The notes beneath the pieces are model-generated. The model made no database searches. It was not told where the DNA came from and was given only the letters and a program-made list of their open reading frames with translations. A stretch of DNA of 8,269 bases from Armatimonadota bacterium. GTDB lineage: Bacteria > Armatimonadota > Zipacnadia > Zipacnadales > FEN-943. A program made the translations under genes and the position numbers. Position 1 is the first letter of the stretch, and each line of letters starts with the position of its first letter. Positions 1 to 5,690 of this stretch are shown in pieces. The stretch covers positions 1-8,269 of the forward strand of contig JANZZA010000278.1 in the NCBI GenBank assembly GCA_026419655.1, read 5' to 3'.

Positions 1-90
1 CTTGCCTGCGGCGCCCAGATAGGCTAAAACTTGCTCTGCGTGAGCCGGGCCAAATGCGCCTTGGCGCCAGCCCAAAGCCTCTTCACCAGA

Positions 91-96
91 GGGAGG
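91..96 (+). promoter_or_regulatory. Ribosome binding site of the hyi-like gene
   Basis: GGGAGG lies nine bases before the ATG at 106. It fixes that start over a TTG at 31, whose 25 extra codons encode a basic, cysteine-containing stretch unlike the family N-terminus. Confidence 0.7.
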
Positions 97-105
97 AAAA
101 ATCGA

Positions 106-888
106 ATGGCGCTGAATCTGTCCGTTTGCGTCGAGATGATTTTCAACAACCTGCCTTTCGAGGATCGCATCAAGGCCGTTGCCGCTGCAGGCTACAAGGC
201 CTTCGAGTTCTGGGGTTGGAGCAATAAAGACATGCCCGCCGTCGCAAAGGCCGCCGAGGAAGCGGGCCTGACAATCGCGAGCTTCTGCGTCGAGTACCAG
301 GGGTCCCTTGTTGACCCCAACAATCGGGATAACTTCGTCGCCGGCGCCCGCGCGTCCATTGAGCAGGCCGTCAAGTATGGCGTCAAGACCCTCATCGTCA
401 CCACAGGCAACGAAATACCCGACGTTTCCCGCTGGGCGCAGCACGACGCTATTCTCACGGGCCTTCAAGCGGCTGCTCCCTACGCCGAAGAAAAAGGCGT
501 CACTCTCGTCCTTGAGCCACTTAACATCCTCGTTGACCACAAGGGCTATTACCTGACCTCTTCGCAAGAAGGCTTCGACATCGTCCGCGCCGTCGGCAGC
601 CCAAACATCAAGCTCCTCTACGACATTTACCACCAGCAGATTACCGAGGGCTTCCTCATCCCTACCATCAAGGCTAACATTTCGCTGGTAGGCCATTTCC
701 ACTGCGCCGACGTCCCCGGCCGCCATGAACCTGGCACCGGCGAAATCAACTACGCCAACGTTTTCCGCGTCATTGCCGAAAGCGACTACCAGGGCTACGT
801 GGGCCTGGAGTTTGTGCCAACAACCACGCCGGAAGACGCCCTAGCCAGGGTCAAAAAGATAGCCGGCCTGGGGTGCGGATGTTGTTGA
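106..888 (+). CDS. hyi: Hydroxypyruvate isomerase family TIM-barrel protein
   Basis: This 260-residue protein belongs to the xylose-isomerase-like TIM-barrel superfamily (AP endonuclease 2 fold) and most resembles Hyi, which interconverts hydroxypyruvate and tartronate semialdehyde in glyoxylate metabolism. The Hyi hallmarks appear in order: GYKAFEFWGW near residue 29, LEPLN with Glu137, LLYDIYHQQ with Asp173 and His176, GHFHCAD at 196-202, GEPGTGEINY-like EPGTGEINY at 208-216, and GLEF with Glu235. Glu137 and Glu235 are the probable metal-binding or acid-base pair. The length matches the family (about 258). The ATG at 106 has a good ribosome binding site. The protein is cytoplasmic, with no signal peptide. 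It ends in an unusual GCGCC tail. A short reading frame ending with TAA at 25-27 may be the tail of an upstream gene but is too short to call. Related sugar isomerases share this fold, so the exact substrate is not certain. Confidence 0.82.
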   Translation: MALNLSVCVEMIFNNLPFEDRIKAVAAAGYKAFEFWGWSNKDMPAVAKAAEEAGLTIASFCVEYQGSLVDPNNRDNFVAGARASIEQAVKYGVKTLIVTTGNEIPDVSRWAQHDAILTGLQAAAPYAEEKGVTLVLEPLNILVDHKGYYLTSSQEGFDIVRAVGSPNIKLLYDIYHQQITEGFLIPTIKANISLVGHFHCADVPGRHEPGTGEINYANVFRVIAESDYQGYVGLEFVPTTTPEDALARVKKIAGLGCGCC

Positions 889-980
889 CGCAAGCGCCTG
901 GAAAATGGTTGGTCTTCTGGCGAGCTCGGCGTGGATTGCGTGTGAAATAGTGCTTTTGTGCCGGGCGGCGTGAGTTCTGT

Positions 981-1070
981 ATCGGCGGGCGCGGGCTGGA
1001 AGCAGCACGGAAAAGTTTGGAGAGGGAGGCTTGGGGAGAACTCTTCTTAAAGGGTCTCCCCCGGAAAAGG
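981..1070 (+). repeat. Dispersed intergenic repeat, copy A
   Basis: The left part (989-1018: GCGCGG, TGGAAGCA, CACG, AAAAGTT) matches 2513-2540 with a two-base gap and a few substitutions, and both are followed by a GAGAGGGA or GAAGAGGGA stretch. The right part (1049-1070, AAAGGGTCTCCCCCGGAAAA and GG) matches the minus strand of 8172-8193 at 19 of 22 positions. The copies are all non-coding, which suggests a mobile or structural intergenic element. Its true boundaries cannot be fixed from this window. Confidence 0.55.
1033..1061 (+). terminator. Hairpin after hyi-like gene, possible terminator
   Basis: GGGGAGA (1033-1039) pairs with TCTCCCC (1055-1061), with further partial pairing inside around CTCTT and AAAGGG. 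There is no T-run after it, so it is not a classic intrinsic terminator. It lies 145 bases past the hyi stop and before hinT. Confidence 0.4.
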
Positions 1071-1097
1071 CGTTCTGCAGCTTCGGGCGCGGCCAGA

Positions 1098-1113
1098 ATA
1101 AAAAGCATCAGGC
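1098..1113 (+). repeat. A-rich box shared with 2858-2872
   Basis: ATAAAAAGCATCAGGC here and ATAAAAGCGTCAGGC at 2858-2872 differ by one inserted A and one A/G change. Both lie immediately upstream of a gene start. In the second copy the box overlaps a likely -10 element, so it may be a shared promoter and transcript-start segment. Confidence 0.45.
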
Positions 1114-1128
1114 AAGAGGGGAGGAAAC

Positions 1129-1473
1129 ATGGCTGAATGCATCTTCTGCCGCATTGTGGCGGGTGAAATCCCGTCGGAGATAGTCTATCGCGACGACGAA
1201 GTAGTGGCCTTTCGCGACATCAATCCGCAAGGGCCCGTACACGTACTTGTAATACCCGTCGAGCATATTCCCGGCATCCGGGAAGCAGACCCCAGTAAGA
1301 ACGCACTGCTTGGGAAGTTGATGACGGTGGCTGCCAAGCTCGCCGAGGAAGAGGGCATTGCCGACAGCGGCTACCGCCTGGTCATCAACCAGGGGCCCGA
1401 CGCCGGCCAGGCGGTCTTCCACATTCACCTGCATCTCATTGGCGGGCGGAAGCTTTCCTGGCCGCCCGGCTAA
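1129..1473 (+). CDS. hinT: HIT family purine nucleoside phosphoramidase (HinT)
   Basis: This 114-residue cytoplasmic protein is a histidine-triad hydrolase of the HINT branch, which cleaves AMP-N bonds such as adenosine phosphoramidates and aminoacyl-adenylates. The triad is His98-x-His100-x-His102 in FHIHLHLIGG, with His102 next to the nucleotide-binding loop. Cys4 and Cys7 (CIFC) sit where some HINT proteins have half of a zinc site. AFRDINPQGPVHVLVIP (27-43) and GYRLVINQGPDAGQ (81-94) are family signatures, and the WPPG C-terminus is typical. The start is supported by GAGGGGAGG at 1116-1124. The gene ends 82 bp before hisG on the same strand, so the two may share a transcript, although HinT has no known role in histidine synthesis. 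The family assignment is very secure; the physiological substrate is not known. Confidence 0.95.
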   Translation: MAECIFCRIVAGEIPSEIVYRDDEVVAFRDINPQGPVHVLVIPVEHIPGIREADPSKNALLGKLMTVAAKLAEEEGIADSGYRLVINQGPDAGQAVFHIHLHLIGGRKLSWPPG

Positions 1474-1542
1474 TCGGCGCGGTCACGAGGTGCACGCAGG
1501 TCCAGGACCTTTGTGATAGACCGCCCCGTTTCTTGGTGGGAA

Positions 1543-1548
1543 GAGGTG
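1543..1548 (+). promoter_or_regulatory. Ribosome binding site for the TTG start of hisG
   Basis: GAGGTG lies seven bases before the TTG at 1556. No ATG or GTG lies between it and the conserved LRIGLPKGSL, so this site supports the rare TTG initiation codon. Confidence 0.65.
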
Positions 1549-1555
1549 AACCGCT

Positions 1556-2452
1556 TTGTCAGGGGAGAGGCAGCTTAGAATAGGCCTGCCCAAGGGCAGC
1601 CTCCAGGAAGCTACCGTCGAGATTTTCCGCAAGGCCGGCTGGCGCGTGAGCGTGGACGTGCGCGGATACCACCCCGACATGGGGGACCCGGAGCTATGGG
1701 CCGTGCTTCTTCGCGCCCAGGAAATGGCCGTGTATGTCGCCGACGGTGTCCTCGACTGCGGCCTGACGGGGCTGGACTGGATCCTCGAGCAGGGCCGCGA
1801 AAACGATGTGGTCATGGTCACAGACCTCATCTACTCCAAGCAGGGCATGCGGCCCTACAAATGGGTGCTCGCCGTCCACGAAAACTCCGACATCCATTCC
1901 TGGGCCGACCTGGAAGGCAAGCGCATCGCCACCGAACTGGTGAATGTTACGCGCCGCGAGCTGGAAAAGCGCGGTGTACATGCCACCGTCGAGTACTCCT
2001 GGGGCGCCACGGAAGCCAAATGCCCCTCGCTCGTTGACGCCATCGTGGAGGGCACCGAAACAGGCTCAACTCTGCGCGCCAATAACCTTCGCATCGTCGA
2101 GGTGCTCTTCGAGTCCACCACGAAACTCATCGCCAATCCCCAGGCCTGGGCCGACCCGTGGAAGCGCCAGAAAATCGAGACCATCGCCATGATGCTGCAG
2201 GGCGCCCTGGCGGCCGAAGAGCAGGTGGGCCTGAAAATGAACGTCGCGCGGGCCAACCTGGAGGCGGTGCTTGGCGTCCTGCCAGCCCTCAAGCGCCCGA
2301 CCATCTCGCCCCTGGCTTCCAACGACGGCGAAGACTGGGTGGCCGTCGAGGCTGTGGTCAGCAACCGGCAGGTGAGAGAGCTCGTACCCAGGCTCAAAGC
2401 CGCCGGCGCCCAGGGCATCATCGAATACCCGCTAAACAAAGTGATTCCCTGA
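1556..2452 (+). CDS. hisG: ATP phosphoribosyltransferase, long form
   Basis: HisG catalyses the first step of histidine synthesis, joining ATP and PRPP to give phosphoribosyl-ATP. The 298-residue length is that of the long, self-sufficient HisG-L form that does not need HisZ. Residues 7-16 (LRIGLPKGSL) open the catalytic periplasmic-binding-protein-like fold. VADGVLDCGLTGLDW (61-75) is the first-lobe signature. DAIVEGTETGSTLRANNL (161-178) is the PRPP-binding loop, followed by ESTTKLIAN (186-194). From about 215 to the end is the ACT-like C-terminal regulatory domain, with GLKMNV and GAQGIIEYPLNKVI, which in this family mediates feedback inhibition by histidine. The gene starts with TTG behind GAGGTG. 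No other his gene is in the window, so histidine genes are apparently scattered in this genome. No odd residues or truncation are seen. Confidence 0.96.
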   Translation: MSGERQLRIGLPKGSLQEATVEIFRKAGWRVSVDVRGYHPDMGDPELWAVLLRAQEMAVYVADGVLDCGLTGLDWILEQGRENDVVMVTDLIYSKQGMRPYKWVLAVHENSDIHSWADLEGKRIATELVNVTRRELEKRGVHATVEYSWGATEAKCPSLVDAIVEGTETGSTLRANNLRIVEVLFESTTKLIANPQAWADPWKRQKIETIAMMLQGALAAEEQVGLKMNVARANLEAVLGVLPALKRPTISPLASNDGEDWVAVEAVVSNRQVRELVPRLKAAGAQGIIEYPLNKVIP

Positions 2453-2505
2453 GGGCGCCCGGCTAACTTACACTTTCCACGACACCTGGACGAACCAGCC
2501 GCCAA

Positions 2506-2560
2506 TTGGCGTGCGCGGTGGAAGCAACACGAAAAAGTTGCGGAAGAGGGACTGGCGGAT
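2506..2560 (+). repeat. Dispersed intergenic repeat, copy B
   Basis: The segment from about 2506 matches copy A from about 981: both read TYGGCGKGCGCGG, then TGGAAGCARCACG, RAAAAGTT, and a GA-rich run, with a two-base gap. Similarity fades near 2560. It lies just upstream of the CRISPR-like repeats, where a leader would be expected. Confidence 0.5.
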
Positions 2561-2597
2561 AACTGCAGTCTGTAGCTAACCCTCCGTGGTGCTGCAG

Positions 2598-2809
2598 CTG
2601 TGCCCCACACACGGGGGGTAAGCGAGGCGTACCGCGACGGCTGGACGTTGAGGCAGCCTGTGCCCCACACACGTGGGGGTAAGCGGCCGTGTGCCTATGC
2701 CCTCCGTGCGCTACGCGTTTGTTTCCCACACACGTGGGGGGTGAACCGTCGCTGGGTAAATCGGCCTTGGGCCGGAACGGGCGTTTCCCGCACACGTAGG
2801 GGTAAACCA
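2598..2809 (+). CRISPR. Degenerate type I-E-like CRISPR array, four repeats
   Basis: Four related units occur at 2598-2625 (28 bp, one T missing), 2658-2686, 2720-2748 and 2781-2809 (29 bp each). They are separated by spacers of 32, 33 and 32 bp that do not resemble one another. The units share TGT(G/T)CCC at the left, a short palindrome around CACACACGTGGGGG, and TAA(A/G)C(C/G)(G/A) at the right. This is the layout of type I-E repeats, whose typical right end is GGGGATAAACCG or GGGGATGAACCG, in the same orientation. Units 1 and 2 are nearly identical, while 3 and 4 diverge, as expected if the leader lies on the hisG side and decay is worse at the trailer. All units carry changes, so the array is probably inactive. 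No cas gene is in the window. A non-CRISPR palindromic repeat with a 61-bp period is the main alternative. Confidence 0.62.
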
Positions 2810-2834
2810 AAGAGACGGAGTCTTGGAACTCGTG

Positions 2835-2862
2835 TTGACAGCACCTGCCCGCGCCGGATAAA
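2835..2862 (+). promoter_or_regulatory. Sigma-70-type promoter for the membrane-protein gene
   Basis: A perfect TTGACA (2835-2840) is followed after 16 bases by GATAAA (2857-2862), or after 17 by ATAAAA, a four-of-six match to TATAAT. Transcription would begin near 2869-2870, only a few bases before the ATG at 2874. This fits the lack of a clear ribosome binding site and suggests a nearly leaderless message. Confidence 0.5.
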
Positions 2863-2872
2863 AGCGTCAGGC
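2858..2872 (+). repeat. A-rich box shared with 1098-1113
   Basis: ATAAAAGCGTCAGGC is the second copy of the box found before hinT. It overlaps the predicted -10 element and ends one base before the ATG at 2874. Confidence 0.45.
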
Positions 2873-2873
2873 G

Positions 2874-4856
2874 ATGTCCACCTTAGCATCGGAGAGCGTA
2901 GCTGGCACCCATGAGAAAGCCCGTGAGGGGCCGCGCGACCGGCCCAGGGTCACCCTGCGCGCTATCGTGCTTGGGTTTTTGTTGGTTCCTCTGCACGTTT
3001 ACTGGATCGTTACCGTCGAGGGCATTTACCACTGGAGCCACTGCACCGCCGTATCCCTTTACTGGAATGTAATCTTCAATCTGATGATACTGCTAGCCAT
3101 CAACGCTGCTCTCAAGCGCTTCGCTCCCCGCTTCGCGCTAACGCAGGCCGAGTTTGTGACCGTTTACGTTATGATTGCTGTGGCCTCGGCCCTCGCCGGC
3201 CACGATACCCTTCAACTCGGCGTGCCGAATCTCACTATCCCCTATTACTACGCCACCGACGCGAACCACTGGGAAGAGCTTTTTCACCGCTACCTTCCCA
3301 CCTGGGCCACGGTTTCCCAGTGGTCTGTGCTGCGGCCTCTCTACGACGGCCACACCACGCTTTACACACCTGACCGGCTTGCCGCGTGGCTGGGCCCGAC
3401 GCTGTGGTGGACAGCCGTCATCTCGGCGGTGGGCCTGGTCATGATTGGCACCAACGTACTCATCCGCCGCCAGTGGACTCAGCGCGAAAAGCTAGGCTAT
3501 CCCATCGTTCAGTTGCCGTTGGAGATGACGCGCGGCGGCCTCAACTATCGTTTCTTTTCCTCGCGCACGCTCTGGGTTGGCTTTGCCCTCGCCGCCCTGC
3601 TCGACCTCTACAATGGCCTCACTTTTTTCTGGCCAGCTCTTCCCATAATTGATGTGCGCCACGACCGCAACCACTTCATTGACACGTGGAGCTGGGGCCG
3701 GCCCCTCAACGCCATGGGCCGCATCTGGATACCCCTCTACCCCTTCATCATCGGCTTGTCTTTTCTCCTGCCTGCCGACCTGAGTTTTTCGATCTGGTTT
3801 TTCTACCTGTTTCGCAAGTTTCAGCAGGTCCTGGCGGCTGCCTGGCCTATTCCCCTGGCCCCGGAGCTTCCATATCTTAACGAGCAGTCCATGGGTGCAT
3901 GGACGGCACTTTTTGTTTACGCGCTCCTGGTGGGCCGGGGGTACTTTGCCGCCCTGGGCCGGAGCATTCTTCGCGGCGAGCTCTCCCGTGAGATGGACCC
4001 CGCCGAGCCTATGAGTCACCGGGCTGCCTTTGTTGCCATTGTTGCTGGCGGAGCTTTCCTTCTGTGGTTTGCCATCCGGGCCGGCATGAGTGCCCCCGTG
4101 GCTGTGGTATTTTTCGCTTTTGCCATGGTGCTGCACACAGCCATCACGCGCATGAGGGCCGAGCTTGGGCCGCCGGCTCACGAGATGGCCGGTGGAATGA
4201 ACTCTGCTGTCCTCTTGCGTGACCTCGTGGGTACCAAAGCTCTTGGCCCGGCCAACATCTCTATTTTTCCGTTGTTCTGGTGGCTCACCGGCCGGGGCTA
4301 CCGCACTACCCCCATGCCAGTCCAGCTTGAAGGCCTCAAAATGGGCGAGGAGTCCGGGGCCGAGCCGCAGCGTCTCGCCGTCGCTATGGCCATTGCCTTC
4401 GCGCTGGGCGCCTTCCTGACTTGCTGGTTTTTTGCCCACCTGACTTACATGCGCGGCAACAACCCCATGATCGGCCATAACATCGGCCAGTGGGACATGA
4501 TGGCCTCGTGGCTGCAGTATCCCCAACCCGTCAACGTACCGGGCATTATCTTTATGTTCGTGGGGGCTGGCCTGGTGGCCGCCATGACCTGGATGCGCAC
4601 TCGGTTCTTATGGTTTCCCCTGCACCCGGCTGGCTATGCCCTCGGCATGAACTTCGGCGTTGAATATTTCTGGACCTGCACTCTTCTCGCCTGGGCCATA
4701 AAGATTACTATCATGCGCTACGGTGGCCACAAAGCGCACCAGAAAGCTCTGCCCTTCTTCTACGGCATTATCTTAGGGGAATTCACTGTCGGGGCCTTCT
4801 GGTCAGCCCTCTCGGTGGTGCTGCAGCGGTACATGTATGATTTCTCGCCCGGATAA
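2874..4856 (+). CDS. Polytopic membrane protein, DUF6785/DUF6784 type
   Basis: This 660-residue integral membrane protein has no characterised function that I know of. It matches my recollection of the DUF6785 family with a C-terminal DUF6784 domain, common in Armatimonadota- and Planctomycetota-like bacteria. Roughly a dozen hydrophobic segments are visible, near residues 27-50, 60-82, 92-112, 172-196, 232-256, 284-306, 340-360, 384-425 (two), 498-522, 556-575, 590-612 and 626-650. Family-like stretches are RVTLRAIVLGFLLVPLHVYW (25-44), VYVMIAVASALAGHD (97-111), RRQWTQREKLGYPIVQLPLE (198-217), and FPLHPAGYALG (581-591), which marks the C-terminal domain. The first 25 residues are hydrophilic and there is no cleavable signal. 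The length is normal for the family (about 630-680). The ATG at 2874 has no strong ribosome binding site, but no better in-frame start precedes the first membrane helix. A transporter-like role, perhaps OPT-like, is only a guess from topology. Confidence 0.85.
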   Translation: MSTLASESVAGTHEKAREGPRDRPRVTLRAIVLGFLLVPLHVYWIVTVEGIYHWSHCTAVSLYWNVIFNLMILLAINAALKRFAPRFALTQAEFVTVYVMIAVASALAGHDTLQLGVPNLTIPYYYATDANHWEELFHRYLPTWATVSQWSVLRPLYDGHTTLYTPDRLAAWLGPTLWWTAVISAVGLVMIGTNVLIRRQWTQREKLGYPIVQLPLEMTRGGLNYRFFSSRTLWVGFALAALLDLYNGLTFFWPALPIIDVRHDRNHFIDTWSWGRPLNAMGRIWIPLYPFIIGLSFLLPADLSFSIWFFYLFRKFQQVLAAAWPIPLAPELPYLNEQSMGAWTALFVYALLVGRGYFAALGRSILRGELSREMDPAEPMSHRAAFVAIVAGGAFLLWFAIRAGMSAPVAVVFFAFAMVLHTAITRMRAELGPPAHEMAGGMNSAVLLRDLVGTKALGPANISIFPLFWWLTGRGYRTTPMPVQLEGLKMGEESGAEPQRLAVAMAIAFALGAFLTCWFFAHLTYMRGNNPMIGHNIGQWDMMASWLQYPQPVNVPGIIFMFVGAGLVAAMTWMRTRFLWFPLHPAGYALGMNFGVEYFWTCTLLAWAIKITIMRYGGHKAHQKALPFFYGIILGEFTVGAFWSALSVVLQRYMYDFSPG

Positions 4857-4902
4857 GGTCTCGAGTGCCGCACTCTCCGTTGTCCAAGCAGTTAGCGTTA
4901 TG

Positions 4903-4986
4903 AGACCACACCGCATAGAGAAGCCGCTGTTGTACAAACGTACCGACGCCGCCGCTGCCACAAGACCACACGCAATCAGAGAAGCC
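4903..4986 (+). repeat. Imperfect direct repeat, two copies 60 bp apart
   Basis: AGACCACACCGCATAGAGAA followed by GCC (4903-4925) recurs as AGACCACACGCAATCAGAGA followed by AGCC (4963-4986), with one-base shifts in the middle. Only two copies are seen, directly after the membrane-protein stop. They could be paired operator-like sites or a small duplication. Confidence 0.4.
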
Positions 4987-5013
4987 CGGGGACTAAGTCT
5001 TTCTGGCGGCCGC

Positions 5014-5092
5014 CTTTTGGTGATTGTTGCATATGCCATGGAAGAAATAGCCGGGTGTAGAAAGGATGCAGCAGCGCAGGCGCAACCTTTCA
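5014..5092. repeat. GGTGAYTGTTGC-family element, degenerate
   Basis: CTTTTGGTGATTGTTGCA (5014-5031) matches the copies at 7385-7401 (inverted) and 8190-8206. An opposed GCAACCTTTCACC-type end lies at about 5080-5092, which would make a degenerate element of about 75 bp with inverted ends. The left match is good and the right one is weak. Confidence 0.35.
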
Positions 5093-5690
5093 CCTGGGTT
5101 CAGTTTTCGCGGTCGAAGACATAGCTCTCGCACCAGCCATCTATGCAAACGGGCGTCTCCTAGACCTCCGTTCCCAAACTTCTTCGTGACTCTTCCGACA
5201 CAACAGCCATTGCCGCGGGTCCGGCAGCTTTGGAACGCATTTTCCCCGCCGGCGAGGGACAGTAGAATGCCTAACAGGAAGCGCTCTGACAGGTGATGCA
5301 CCTTCCCTGCGTGTGAGGGGTGACAGCAGTACTGACGACGCCGGGCATCGTTCAGGGCCTCACAGCTTCCCTGCTGCCAGGGTATACCAGGTTGCAAGCT
5401 AGTGACATTGGCAATATCGCTCTGAGATCCCTTGCGGCCAGAGCCCAAAGAGACTGGAAGAGTGGCGCGAGGGCCGAAAGACAGCAATCCTGCGGAGGGA
5501 AAGAGCAAAGATACTCCGACGCGGGCTTGGTCAGTACCAGGGGTTGTCGGCAAGAAGGATTCGGTGATGAGGTACGGAACTGGGGCCTCCCCGGCCCCGC
5601 ACACCTGACACACAGGCCAAGCCTGCTGCAGCCTTGGGACAGGGAACAAGCGCCGTATTCAAAACAACTGGGAGTGGCGAGATACCTTCC

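Larger units (their letters stand above)
889..1128. other. Intergenic region before hinT, no gene
   Basis: No reading frame here looks like protein on either strand. The stretch holds a dispersed repeat copy (981-1070), a hairpin (1033-1061) and an A-rich box (1098-1113) that recurs before the membrane-protein gene. Confidence 0.7.
4857..5690. other. 834-bp region without a supported gene
   Basis: Reading frames exist, notably 4993-5649 on the minus strand and 5320-5871 on the plus strand. Their translations have erratic composition rich in Arg, Cys, Ser and Gly, no recognisable motif and no convincing start signal. No tRNA-like cloverleaf or T-loop was seen. What can be supported is a 60-bp-spaced direct repeat (4903-4986) and a GGTGATTGTTGC element (5014-5092). 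The stretch may hold a gene or insertion-sequence remnant too decayed to recognise. Confidence 0.5.

Noticed and set aside
1463..1473. Eleven-base match CGCCCGGCTAA after hinT and after hisG (2456-2466)
   Set aside because: One copy is partly coding and the flanks do not match, so chance in GC-rich sequence is a sufficient explanation.
1498..1510. Small palindrome AGGTCCAGGACCT between hinT and hisG
   Set aside because: Too short and isolated to support a terminator or operator call.
1855..2670. Long minus-strand open frame (271 codons)
   Set aside because: It lies opposite hisG, is rich in Ser and Arg with no recognisable domain, and runs into the repeat region.
3492..4526. Long minus-strand open frame (344 codons)
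   Set aside because: It is antisense to the membrane-protein gene, has no motifs, and is explained by codon bias of the opposite strand.
4993..5649. Minus-strand open frame of 218 codons as a possible gene or transposase relic
   Set aside because: No motif, no ribosome binding site and no family resemblance could be recognised; kept only as part of the unexplained stretch.
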